This document shows positions 54,578-64,000 of a stretch of 64,000 nt of DNA, piece after piece; position 1 is the stretch's first letter, and every line of letters begins with the position of its first letter. This stretch comes from Neoscytalidium dimidiatum (Eukaryota > Ascomycota > Dothideomycetes > Botryosphaeriales > Botryosphaeriaceae). The notes beneath the pieces are model-generated. The model ran no database searches. It saw nothing but the letters and a program-made list of their open reading frames with translations, and had not been told where the DNA came from. The stretch covers positions 1,798,001 to 1,862,000 of the forward strand of contig CM074703.1 in NCBI GenBank assembly GCA_037367355.1, written 5' to 3'. The translations under genes and the position numbers were made by a program.

Positions 54578-57055
54578 ATGCAGTACGTTCGCGGCCTCTC
54601 CAGCTCCGTGTCCAAGACCTGGAATTCCATCAACCCTGCCACCCTTAGCGGCGCGATCGACGTCATTGTCGTTGAGCACGAAGATGGCTCGCTGGCCTGC
54701 TCCCCGTTCCACGTCCGCTTCGGCAAGTTCTCGCTGCTGCGCCCATTCGAGAAGAAGGTCGAGTTCAACGTGAATGGCGTCAAGCAGCCGTACTCCATGA
54801 AGCTGGGTGAAGGGGGTGAGGCCTTTTTCGTCTTCGAAACCACCGATAGCATTCCTGAGTCTATGCAAACCTCGCCTTTGGTTTCGCCTGCGCAAAGCCC
54901 AGAATCAAAGCCGGAGAGCGCATCAGGGGAACAACTATCGGAACCGCCGCCTCTAAATCTCGCGACAGACGGCCAGAATGACCGGCCAGGAAGGTTCAGA
55001 GCGAAAAGCGATCTCGGTACGCGAATATATCCTCTTCACGGCAGTACCCAGCTAACATGACAAAGGTGACTCTCCTAGCTCTCCACGAGTCGAGAATCCC
55101 TCCTTCGATTTCCCTAGTTTAGTAGCAGAACGTCCTCCTTCGGCCCTTGACCGTGGGGTCAGTGACGAAATTCTCCCGTCCACCAAAGCTGCCTTGTCCA
55201 AAGCCTTCACTGATACGGCAACAATACCTCAAATAACAACGGAAAATGAGCCTATCCCCGGTCAGATCCAGCAGCGGTCCACAAGCCCCCCGCCGGTCTC
55301 GCGCAGTGAGGCTGTGGCGCGCGCGATGACTCTGTCCAAGAAGCTCTGGACTTCGAATGTGCCGTCGCAGGTCACAGAGGATGGCGACTTGATGTTGGAC
55401 ATGACTGGCTACAAGAGCAACGAGGAAGATGCGCTGCGGGCAGAGGTGGTCGCGCGTAAGATTCTATCAGAAGAGTTGGAAGGAAACTACGACATTGGCG
55501 CATTGATTGGAGCTGACGAAAAGGGAAACCTCTGGATCTATAGCAGTGAAGAGGCAAAGGATGCTGCAGCGCGTAAGCTTGCTCTCCAAGGGCTGCAACC
55601 CCAGGCTATGAGGTCTTCGGACGCTATTAGCGATCCTGGCTATCACAGCGACGACTCGCCCAGCGATGCGGAGACCGAAGTTGGCACACAATCGCACCAT
55701 CTTCGCCGCGATTCTGACAGCGGAGTCGGCCTTCCCACCCCGCCAAAGTCGCCCGATCAGACTTCGACGGAGGGCACGAAGAGCTATGCCAAGACTCTCA
55801 GACTCACAAACGAGCAGCTGAAATCCCTAGACCTGAAGCCCGGCGAGAATTCGATGTCATTCACCGTGAACAGGGCAACCTGTCAGGCGTTCATCTACTA
55901 CTGGCGTCATGATGTTCCCATCGTCATCTCTGACATTGATGGAACCATCACGAAGTAGGTTTCCACCGTGTTCCAATGACGTAGGATGCTGACAAGGTAT
56001 TCAGGTCAGATGCATTGGGTCATGTGTTGAACATGATTGGTCGCGACTGGACTCACCTAGGAGTCGCCAAGCTGTACACTGACATTGCAACGAATGGATA
56101 CAACCTGTTGTATCTCACTTCACGCTCAGTCGGTCAGGCCGACACGACACGGGCTTACTTGAACGGTGTCGTTCAAGACGGTTACAAGTTGCCAAGAGGA
56201 CCTGTGATCATGAGCCCTGATCGTACGATAGCTGCCCTCCGCCGTGAAATTTACCTTCGGAAACCGGAAGTCTTCAAGATGGCTTGTCTGCGCGACATAA
56301 TGAACCTGTTCAACAAGCCCCCGGGACAAACCCCCTTCTACGCTGGTTTCGGTAATCGATTCACGGACGCGCTCAGCTACCGCTCGGTCAACATTCCTTC
56401 GACGCGTATCTTCACGATCAACTCTAATTCTGAGGTTTCCCTTGACTTGCTCTCTCTGAATAAGTACAAGACGGGTTATCAGAGCATGCGTGAGATTGTA
56501 GATCACTACTTCCCACCGGTGGGCTTGTTGGTGCAGAATGGTGGCGAAGAGTTTACCGATTTCAACTACTGGCGCGAAAGACCACTAGAACTAGATGAAT
56601 TTTCGGCTAGCGAGAGCAGCGAGAGTTCGGAAAGTGAGGATGATGACGATGATCGTAGGAGCTTGCACAGCGAGGATGAAGCCGAGACGGAAGGAGATTT
56701 AGGTGACAGCTACCTTTCCCGGGATTCCATCGATGAGACGGGCCAGATGGAGGACTCCATGATGGAAGACTCGATGATGGCTAGCTCGATGGCCGAAAGT
56801 GTTGAGGGCGAGGAGGAAGAAGAAGAAGGTGAAGAAGGTGAAGAGGAGGAGTATGATGAGGAAGATGAAGATGAAGAGGAGGTAGACGATGAGATCGATG
56901 AAGCGGAGGCTCGGGAACTAGACAGGCAGCTCGATGCTCTAGACATTGACTCGGACACACCTCCTTCACCGGCCAGGAACAAGGCTAAACCCTTCATACC
57001 TGGGTCTCCGGCGCGTTCGGAAAAGACGATAGAGCCAAGCAGTCCTCGGAGGTAA
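54578..57055 (+). CDS. PAH1: Phosphatidate phosphatase, lipin family
   Basis: Exons 54578-55016, 55066-55954 and 56005-57055 give 792 residues. The N-LIP domain is at about 1-105 (MQYVRGLSSSVSKTWNSINP, GAIDVIVVE, PFHVRFGKF). The catalytic C-LIP/HAD region holds DIDGT at 436-440, the DxDxT signature whose first Asp is phosphorylated, and its intron lies directly after it (TITK|SDALG). LTSRSVGQADTTRAYL and KMACLRDIMNLF follow, then GFGNRFTDALSYRS. The enzyme converts phosphatidic acid to diacylglycerol on the ER and nuclear membrane, controlling triglyceride and phospholipid synthesis. The C-terminal tail (about 640-760) is extremely acidic (runs of Glu/Asp), as in yeast Pah1, where phosphorylation and acidic residues govern membrane access. 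Several SP sites sit in the middle linker. The polyacidic repeat contains GAG/GAA codon runs prone to slippage. Confidence 0.96.
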
Positions 57056-57964
57056 AGGTTCAACATAACAGGCGTTATTCTTTCGTCATGGATTTCTTCT
57101 GGTACAACGGCGGGTGCATGGATGACGGCGTATGTATGACTTCAGTATTCTGAGGGTTATGTTTTTTTTTTTTTTTTTTGGGACATAGTGAGCATTGCGA
57201 GGGCGCGTGTCATTTTGAGACTGGTAGAACATTGTAATTACTGGGGCCTTTTGCTTCTAGACTCAACGTTTATTGCTGTATCATCTTGAACGTTCTTATT
57301 CTTTGCTGTCTTGATAGTATATTGAGCGAGGTCAGCGTTGGGTTGGTACATCCAAAGTATGTTTGATGGCCGAGTCAGGGTGGCGAAGTGCACTTGGCCA
57401 GAAGTAGGCTTTGACCGAACGGCATTCCCCCCCTCTGGGCTACTGTGTACTCCATCGTCATCGCTTACGGGCATTTCGAAGTTTGATTTCCGCGTCTGAT
57501 CAATCGAAGTTGCTGTAAGCGAGGTTCTGAATCAGGACCTAGCTTATAGGTGCTTCACGTATACAAGTCGCTCCATCGAAAACTAGAATACCCGAGGTTC
57601 TCGAACTTCATGGACCTGGCGCATCCGACTCAACGCACAGTAGGCTGTGCATACAGCGTCAGAAGAGCTCGTCATCCCGACGTAAATCAGGGCAAATGCC
57701 TCACAGAATGTGTAGCAGGTGAATGACGCTTCGAACGAAGTTGCGAGGGAGGTGACCTCTTGCCTCTTTGGGCGGCGTGCGTCGTGCTGGTCCAGCTCCG
57801 CGAGCTCGGTGGCCTCGGCGAAAATTTGGCCGATGCGTTTTCGAGATTTCTTGGGGCCAGCGGTCCGCCGCCGCAACGCCTCTACTACAACTTCTTCACG
57901 ACGCTCAATCAATTTGCCCGCACACGTCCGTCCTATCAGGGGTTGAGTGACAGGCCCGCCCATC
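57056..57964. other. Intergenic region
   Basis: 909 bp between lipin and UTP11. It contains a poly-T tract (about 57162-57179). A 132-codon minus frame (57583-57981) overlaps the UTP11 start region and has no recognised domain. Confidence 0.6.
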
Positions 57965-58863
57965 ATGTCGTCGATGCGCAATGCCGTCCAGCGGCGTGTA
58001 AGTCAAATCCAGCAACACCACCCGCAACTTTTTTTTTTTTTCCTCCGGATTCTTCTCACTGACACAACAAATTTTAGAACCACAAGGAGCGTGCGCAGCC
58101 GCTCGAACGTCAGAAATGGGGTCTGCTCGAGAAGCACAAGGACTATGCGCTGCGGGCGCGCGACCACAACGAGAAGCGCAAACGGCTGAAGATACTGCGT
58201 GAGAAGGCGGCCGACCGCAACCCGGACGAGTTCTCCTTCGGCATGATGTCGGCGTCGATGAACAAGAAGACGGGCACCAAAGTGGGGGATCGCGGAAATA
58301 AGGCACTGTCGGATGATGTCGTCAAGCTGCTGAAGACGCAGGATGCCGGGTATGTGCGGACGATGCTGCAGAAGGTGCGAAAGGAGAGGGAGAGGTTGGA
58401 GGAGGGATTCGTACTGGATGATGAAGAGGGCGATATTGAGGCGTTGAAGACGAGGATGGTCGGGAAGGGAAGGCATACCGTTTTCGTGGGAGATAGGGAG
58501 GAGCAGAGAGAGTTTGCGCCGGAGGAATTCTTCGATGTTGAGGATGAGGACGACTTGGAGAGGACGTGGAATCGGCCAAGGAAGCAGAAGAAAAATCAAG
58601 ATGATGAAGAGTTGGAGGACGGCGAGGGTGAGGTGTGTGATGAGCAGGATGAGGTTGACTACCGTGAACAGCGGGCTTTGCAGAAGAAGCGGGAGAAGGC
58701 ACAGGAAGCACGGCGCTTGAAGTTGGAGGCATTAAAGAGGAAAGAGAGAGATCTTATGATCGCAGAGAAGGAGCTTGAAGAACAGAGGGCCCGAATGAAC
58801 AATAATGCTGGAGGCGTCAACAAAAATGGCGTAAAGTTCAAGGTTCGGGAACGCAAGCGTTGA
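57965..58863 (+). CDS. UTP11: UTP11 U3 snoRNP / SSU-processome protein
   Basis: Exons 57965-57997 and 58078-58863 give 272 residues. [34 protein letters not shown] with [24 protein letters not shown] is the conserved UTP11 N-terminus; a central acidic part and a basic Lys/Arg coiled-coil C-terminus ([21 protein letters not shown]) complete the family layout. The protein acts in the nucleolus in the small-subunit processome, needed for 18S rRNA maturation. The intron (57998-58077) splits the first eleven codons from the rest, a common position for early introns. The T-run 58031-58041 is its polypyrimidine tract. No anomaly. Confidence 0.96.
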
Positions 58864-58970
58864 GCGAAATACGACCTCACGCTATCAAAAAGAAATCCAC
58901 GACTTCACAGGACTCGGTATTGGACCAGGATATCCAATTTTGCTATTCCCAGCAATTATTTGATCCGGTC

Positions 58971-59970
58971 CTATAGATTACTCGGCATTCTCATGGCACC
59001 ATCCAACCTAATGACCTCTCCGTTCAACATACTATTTTCGATCGCATCCTTCACCGTCCTGGCGAACTCCTCGGGTTTCCCTGCCCTCTTCGGAAATTCC
59101 ATGACACGCTCGAGACTCTTGCGGACCTTGTCGCTCATCATGGCAGTCATATTGCTCTCGAACAAGCTCGGCGCAAGGGTCACCACCCTGATACCGAACC
59201 GCGAAAGATCGCGCGCCATTGGGAGCGTCATACTGCGCACGGCACCCTTGGATGCTGCGTACGCCACTTGGCCCATCTGGCCGTCGAATGCTGCTGAGGA
59301 GGAGACCATTATGATGACGCCGCGCTCGTTATCTGGACCGTAGGGCTCGTTTTGCGTTAGGTGGGGCAGTACTTGGCGGATCAGGTCGACGGTGCCGCGG
59401 AGGTTGATGGAGACGACCATGTCGAAGGCGCTTAGGGAGAGAGGCTCGTTTTTGTGGCTGATTATCTAGACGGAGGCGAAGAATATCAGAACGGTGGTTG
59501 ACCATGCATCGATTATTGTAAGGAATTATCTGCGAGTGAGGAATTCAAAAGTATTGCAACATCAAGCGCAAGTCATCATAAGACGTAAAAAGCAATTAAC
59601 CATGCCGCTGCTATATTTGTGAAGCTGACTCCGTATAGCGAACATAAAGAGAAAGAAAAGGAAAAAGACTCACCAATCCAGGCAACCCTACACCTGCGCC
59701 TGCCAACACGCCCCCAAGCGGTACGCTCCTCTCCTTCGCAAACTCGACGCTCCCTTTCACAGCTGCCGCAACGCTGTCTGTGTCCGTTACATCCGTCTCG
59801 AAGAAGCGGGCGCGTTGCTCACCCAGCTCTTTCACTAGCTCTTCGCCTGCACTGCTGTTCATATCTAAGATCGACACGTAGGCGCCTTGACTGTGTAGAA
59901 GTCTAGCCGTTGCGAGGCCCAGCCCGCTTGCGCCGCCTGAGATGATGAAGAGGCGGTTGGGGATCTGCAT
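58971..59970 (-). CDS. Short-chain dehydrogenase (HSD10 / 3-hydroxyacyl-CoA dehydrogenase type-2-like)
   Basis: Exons 59970-59674 and 59465-58971, joined in phase 0, give 263 residues. The cofactor loop is SGGASGLGLATARLL (Gly12, Gly16, Gly18). D-M-N at the end of beta-2 (ILDMNSS) suggests NAD preference. The active site has VSSSAAFDGQMGQVAYAASKGA with Tyr168 and Lys172 and a Ser in the SSS block. The EFPKRAGKPEEFARTVKDAIEN...VIRLDGAMRM C-terminus resembles the type-2 3-hydroxyacyl-CoA dehydrogenase group. It may act in fatty-acid or branched-chain amino-acid oxidation, possibly mitochondrial, though no targeting peptide is seen from this ATG. An in-frame ATG at 60066 would add 32 residues; the chosen start sits closer to the first strand. 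The intron is about 208 bp, longer than usual here. Confidence 0.92.
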
Positions 59971-60649
59971 TTTTGGATGACAGAGGAAGTGACCCGGAAA
60001 GTGTGTCCAAGGAAGTGGGATGTATCGAGGTGTTTCAGGCGTTAATGCCTTGTGGCTAGGAAGCAAATGGCGTTGAAAGGTAAAAGCGACGCGATGTCAA
60101 TAATCAGCAGCTAGCAATCCACAGTCGTCTCCACGAACCTCGGCTCGCCGCTTTGGCAAATGGGAGTTCTGCATTGCTCACCGCCTTTGCGAGTTACTTG
60201 TCAACCCGTGTAGTCATTTTCTGAATCTGACTCTATTATTGAATACATTTATGAACCCCGATGCTTTCTGTGTTGATTATTTTGAGCACCCATTCTCATT
60301 GGCCCTAGCAGTATCATCCTTGTCTTAGCTGATTATTCGCGCATGCTGTTGCTGAAAAGTACCTGTATCATGCGCAGCCACTTTGCGGCGTTGCTCTCTT
60401 ATTCTTCATGATCCGCATGGCCCTCGCCTCCGTTCCTTGATCATGCTAGTTTTTTAGTCTGGAGCAATGCCTTCTCTCCCGAATCAGTTACCTTCTATCA
60501 GCCAATCTTGTCTGGTTTCGTATAATTAGAGTTGCTTCTGCCTTTTCATCTCCCCGCCACATTATGCGCATCTTCCCCTGGCCGCTCCGCTTTCTGCTTC
60601 ATGATCAGCGCAAGGTTATCTTAGATGTTGATACATTTCCGCTTGTACC
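59971..60649. other. Intergenic region
   Basis: 680 bp between the SDR start and the small coiled-coil gene. No gene is seen; 60.2-60.6 kb is pyrimidine-rich on the plus strand. Confidence 0.55.
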
Positions 60650-61137
60650 TTATGACTGATGCTGCTCCGCAGCTTCGTCAGCCTCTTCTTTCGTCAGTCC
60701 GTTGATCACCGACATGCCGGTTGCAAAACCCGCTCCCGCCGCCTCCATGACCCACCGGTCATGAGCCATACAGATTCTCACCCTGCTGAGGAGGGATTCC
60801 ATATCTGTCATGTACTGCCTCAATAAAGTAAGACTTTCGAGCATAGGCTTTTTCACTTTCATACTGTCATCTGTGTCGGCCACCTACTGTTCCAATTGCC
60901 ATAGCTAAGAGCGCCTCTCTGCGGGGCTGTCGTTGCGATCTGGAACGGGCTGGCTCTGATGGGAGAGAAAGGCATGCACGGATGTCCTAAGGATGTGCTA
61001 ATGATCGAGAGTTGGTGCAGCGTGAGCATATACGCCTCGACCTCGCTCCATGACTTTTCCAGTTCTTCCAACTGGTTTTCGAAGGAGACCCGCAGCTCAA
61101 GCATCTGGCTGATCTGTTCCTCGGAAGGCTTGGTCAT
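60650..61137 (-). CDS. Small coiled-coil protein, exon structure unresolved
   Basis: Two protein-like frames are evident on the minus strand. The first starts at ATG 61137 (MTKPSEEQISQMLELRVSFE, a run of charged and Leu residues typical of a coiled coil: NQLEELEKSWSEVEAYMLTL). The second ends at 60650 (KKPMLESLTLLRQYMTDMES...VMEAAGAGFATGMSVINGLT...EADEAAEQHQS). They are in different frames, and an intron near 60.85-60.98 kb would join them; GTGCAT at about 60980 to GACAG before TATGAAAG is in frame but without a clear branch site. Upstream, GTGAGT (about 61272) and CACAG (about 61198) suggest a spliced leader. I recognise no family. If the frames are separate, each is about 75-92 residues. 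Confidence 0.5.
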
Positions 61138-62048
61138 GATCGCGATGTTGGCGGGGAGTGATGAGATGTTGGTGACGCTGGTGGCAGATGAAGCTGTGAC
61201 AACATATCAGTAGCATCGTTTCGGTATAGTAGAATTATTATGCGGGCGAGTGTGCAAAGAGCAAAACTCACGGTTAATAAGTTGTAAAGTAGTTTTTAAA
61301 AGGTAAGTGAGTGATGGTAATAGATATCTGACTTAAATGTCAGTGACTGGGAATGATGACTTACTTGGTCTTGGAGGGCTTATAGTGGAAGCTAATGAAG
61401 AATTCACGAGGTTGCCGCTGTAGAGCGAAGTTTATAAAGATATCTATGGACCCTTGGGCCCTGGCAACTGAACGACTGTTATTCTCACCAATCCGCGGCT
61501 CTAGACAGGCAAGAGTAGTTTATTGTCCATTATAAATGTTACAGGATGATATAAACACTCTTCACGTACAGACAAGCGCTTCAACTGATATGATTATAGC
61601 TGCTAGCGCTAAGCGACGCACCCCTGTAAGTTTAGCCCAGGTCCCTTCCGCAGATCGGGGGTTCCGGCCGCAGAACGCCGACGCGCGAGGGACCCAGTAG
61701 TTCTCGAACCACCATCACTCACAAAGACCAGCCAGAGCACGCACGGCCAGACAAGCTCGCGCGAGCTCGTCTCATCTGCTCTCTCCCACACACAACTCCA
61801 ACCCTCCCTGCCGGCCACGCAAACTCTACGACCTCTACCAGCTCTCCAAACGATAATTTGCTCATCTGCCGACGCGATACCCGAAAAAGTCCGGCGACAA
61901 CCTTCACGACACAGAACATAACGCTGCGCGCACCCTTACCTCACTCACGGCCAACCCACCTCCGCCCACGAGCGCAATTGCTCTCCGACCTCCCGAAGGA
62001 CGATCGACCAACCCCTCCCCACCACCACCACCACCACACGCACACACA
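61138..62048. other. Divergent intergenic region
   Basis: About 0.9 kb between the small gene and CMC1. The left 300 bp probably include leader introns of the small gene. 61.6-62.0 kb is CT/CA-rich, ending in a (CAC)n tract and CACACACA before the CMC1 ATG. Confidence 0.6.
62020..62046 (+). repeat. (CAC)n / (AC)n tract upstream of CMC1
   Basis: CACCACCACCACCACCAC runs into ACGCACACACA, ending two bases before the ATG at 62049. It lies in the presumed 5' UTR. Confidence 0.85.
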
Positions 62049-62580
62049 ATGGCTACAACATCGTCATCAACAACAGCAGGCGCGCAGTCAGCATCAGCAA
62101 CAACGTTCGACAAGGATGCGGTACCGCGCGACCCCGTACCGCGCAATCCGGTCCCTCTATCAGCAGGCCAGGAGCAGCAGGTGCGCGACCTATACTACAA
62201 GCGCGTGCGGCAGCGGTGCGCGGACGAGATCAAAGGTACGTCTGCGATTCCCCGCCGCTCTTACAGGATGTTCGTATCTCAAATGCTGATTCAATTTTTT
62301 TTTTTTCCTTCCCCATGTAGAGTTCGCCTCCTGCGCCCTCAATCGTACTATCAGCGCGACGTGGGCGTGTCGGCAGGAGCGCCTGGCCATGAACAACTGC
62401 ATGGTCGCGCACGCGACGCAGGAGGAGCAGGATCGCGCTCGGGAAGAGTGGTTTGCGACGAGGGAGCTGCGGAAGCGCGAGAGAGAAGAAAAGGAGCGGA
62501 AGCGCGTCGAGCAGGAGAAGTTTCACCGCGAGTGGTGGGGTTTGGACGAGCACGGGAGGAGGAAGTTCGAGAAGAAGTGA
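62049..62580 (+). CDS. CMC1: COX assembly mitochondrial protein Cmc1-like (twin CX9C)
   Basis: Exons 62049-62235 and 62321-62580 (phase 1) give 148 residues. The twin Cx9C signature of the CHCH fold is complete: Cys57 and Cys67 (RCADEIKEFASCAL), Cys79 and Cys89 (TWACRQERLAMNNCM). Such proteins are imported and oxidised by Mia40 in the mitochondrial intermembrane space; Cmc1 stabilises newly made Cox1 during cytochrome c oxidase assembly and may bind copper. The C-terminus after residue 100 is a highly charged helix (RELRKREREEKERKRVEQ) ending WWGLDEHGRRKFEKK, longer than in yeast (111 residues). The N-terminus is low-complexity Ser/Thr/Ala with PVPRNPVP. The intron sits between the first two cysteines. 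Confidence 0.94.
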
Positions 62581-63219
62581 AGGCTGCTGGGGAGTCTGAT
62601 TTATTCTTTTGATGATATACGGCAGTGAGAGAGGATCATGCCCGCCCGCCGTATGAGAATGCTTCAGCGAGCGCGGCGCTTGAGATGGTCAAGATTCGTT
62701 GAGTGAGTGCATCATGCACGGTGTTCGACCGGACTGGCGTTGGTGAAGGCAAAAGGCGTTAGACATTATCACCGGAGTCCGTCTGCTGACTAAAAGAAGG
62801 GAATGGTGGTTTGTACAAAACGTATGGTGCACATCAGACAGTGCGCCTGTGTAGAATGTTCTCTGTAGTCTGGAGGGATGATGAGAATAAAAAATATCCC
62901 AACTCTACTTTTTGATCCTTTTCATCATATTTTGCCTTCCCAAACCTAGACTGTTTACAACGCATTAATGATATTGTTAACTCGGCTTCACCGGCCGAGG
63001 TATCGAAACTCCTGACGCCTGACGCTATTGCCGCCTCCCATATTTCGTTTTAATCTCTTCCTTGCAATGTGTGGAAGTCAACGAAAGCACCTCAATGCTG
63101 CCGTGAAGTTTCTCGCAACTCGCCGTGCTTTTTGGGCGTGCAGTCATTCACGCCCTGCCCCGCTCATTTGGTAGCCGCTCATCTGAATCTCGCCCAAGTT
63201 CGCCGTCAATGGAAGCGTC
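62581..63219. other. Convergent 3' flanks
   Basis: 640 bp between the CMC1 stop and the TAF9 stop. A-T-rich around 62870-62930. No gene is seen. Confidence 0.65.
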
Positions 63220-64000
63220 TCAAGCATCAGTCATCTCCCTATCCTCGGCACCAATACCCATGACGTTCTCAAACTCGTCTTCCTCATCCTCATCCATGCC
63301 CTCCGTCCTCACGCCCTCCATCCGCTCCCCACCATTCACACCCTCTCCCTCCCCATCATCCTCAATCTCGCTCTCCCACTCCTCCCGCAACCCCCATCCC
63401 GCGCCCGTAAAGCAATACCTCTCCGGCGGCAGCCTCACGCCATATTCCCTCTCCGGCCTCGGCAAGCTCACCCGATTCTTCTCCTGCGCCAGCTCCATCA
63501 AGAACTCCTTCGGCAGGACCGGATTGAACTGGTAATTCAGCCTGCTCGCGATCGCGCTGCGGATCGCCGCCAAGCTGACGCTATTCTCGTCGCCTCCGGC
63601 GCCGCGCGCGCCGGCGGGATTGCCGGGGGCGGAGGCGCCCTTGCCGCCGCCGGCCGTGGTGGTGGTCTCGGCGGAGATGGCGACCGCGTCGGACAGCACG
63701 CCGGCGGTGTAGCGGTACGCGAAGTCCATGAGCTGCAGCGGCACGCGCTCCTGGTACGCGGACACGCCCAGGTGCGCGAGCACCATGTGCAGCAGGCGCG
63801 CGTCGCGCGGCCGCTTGCTCAGGCCGCTGTCCTGGAGCGAGGTGGGGGGCTGGATGGGCGCGGAGCCGGGCGTGCTGGACGTGGCCGTCGCGGCGGCGGG
63901 AGCGGCGGCGGTTACGGTCGCGTTGGTCGCGTCGGCGGTGGCGGGCGTGGTGGTTGCGTTCGCGGCGGAGCTGCTGGGCGGCGTGCTCGTGGTGGTGGGC
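63220..64000 (-). CDS. TAF9: TFIID/SAGA subunit TAF9, 5' partial
   Basis: The gene runs off the right edge; the visible part is 259 residues to the stop at 63220. A Ala/Thr/Ser-rich lead (residues 1-50) precedes the histone-fold region, with SKRPRDARLLHMVLAHLGVS, then YQERVPLQLMDFAYRYTAGVL and SDAVAIS, the TFIID-31 pattern that dimerises with TAF6. A Gly/Ala insert of about 25 residues (GGGKGASAPGNPAGARGAGG) separates the fold from the rest. SVSLAAIRSAIASRLNYQFNPVLPKEFLMELA matches the conserved C-terminal half, where LP at PVLPKEF is typical. The tail is acidic (DEDEEDEFE). The protein acts in RNA polymerase II initiation in TFIID and as a SAGA core subunit. The true start is outside the window. 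Confidence 0.94.
   Translation of the reverse strand, partial: PTTTSTPPSSSAANATTTPATADATNATVTAAAPAAATATSSTPGSAPIQPPTSLQDSGLSKRPRDARLLHMVLAHLGVSAYQERVPLQLMDFAYRYTAGVLSDAVAISAETTTTAGGGKGASAPGNPAGARGAGGDENSVSLAAIRSAIASRLNYQFNPVLPKEFLMELAQEKNRVSLPRPEREYGVRLPPERYCFTGAGWGLREEWESEIEDDGEGEGVNGGERMEGVRTEGMDEDEEDEFENVMGIGAEDREMTDA

Noticed and set aside
57583..57981. A 132-codon minus-strand frame overlapping the UTP11 start
   Set aside because: No domain, and it would cover the conserved first exon of UTP11; a divergent transcript is not excluded but is not supported.

Overview
The window is chromosomal DNA of a filamentous ascomycete (Pezizomycotina, probably a Dothideomycete-like plant or rock-associated mould; the class is an inference). 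The evidence is spliceosomal introns of roughly 45-220 bp with GTRNGT donors and CTNAC-type branch sites, monocistronic genes on both strands separated by 0.5-3.5 kb, GC-rich coding DNA set in somewhat AT-richer intergenic DNA, poly-T and CT-rich tracts before start codons, and a 1,8-DHN-melanin gene (scytalone dehydratase). All exon limits are my own reading of splice sites checked for frame continuity; none is backed by transcript data.

Layout. 1-1.35 kb: 3' part of a triple dsRNA-binding-domain protein. 5.6-6.9 kb: a zinc-independent NADP oxidoreductase. 10-13.7 kb: a Ser/Thr-rich single-pass protein, an uncharacterised membrane protein and a small zinc-ribbon protein. 15.7-16.5 kb: two tRNA genes on the minus strand, tRNA-Phe(GAA) with an intron and tRNA-Arg(ACG). 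17.9-21.9 kb: a six-exon medium-chain alcohol dehydrogenase/enoyl reductase-like gene and an HMG-box protein. 25.4-28.6 kb: a Maf-type nucleotide pyrophosphatase and scytalone dehydratase. 30.7-39.2 kb: a three-RRM Nam8/Csx1-like protein, urease and a nitrilase-family omega-amidase. 39.7-53.8 kb: three large proteins with long disordered parts (a 1284-residue Ser/Pro-rich two-TM protein, an 1155-residue MFS-like transporter, a 1223-residue FN3/coiled-coil protein). 54.6-64 kb: phosphatidate phosphatase (lipin), UTP11, a short-chain dehydrogenase, a small coiled-coil gene, CMC1 and the 3' part of TAF9.

How the genes relate. This is mostly housekeeping gene order rather than a pathway cluster. 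Urease and the omega-amidase are neighbours and both release ammonia from amide or urea nitrogen, but nothing shows co-regulation. Scytalone dehydratase has no other melanin gene beside it here. I see no transposase, reverse transcriptase, CRISPR-like array or viral gene. Gene-poor stretches (about 1.4-5.5, 6.9-10, 13.7-17.9, 21.9-25.3 and 28.7-30.7 kb) hold no supportable protein gene; two tRNA genes in one of them are among the more useful finds. I did not find a convincing new biological system. The best leads are a possible alternative last exon in the RRM gene, a G-quadruplex-capable tract after the melanin gene, and several uncharacterised conserved-looking proteins.
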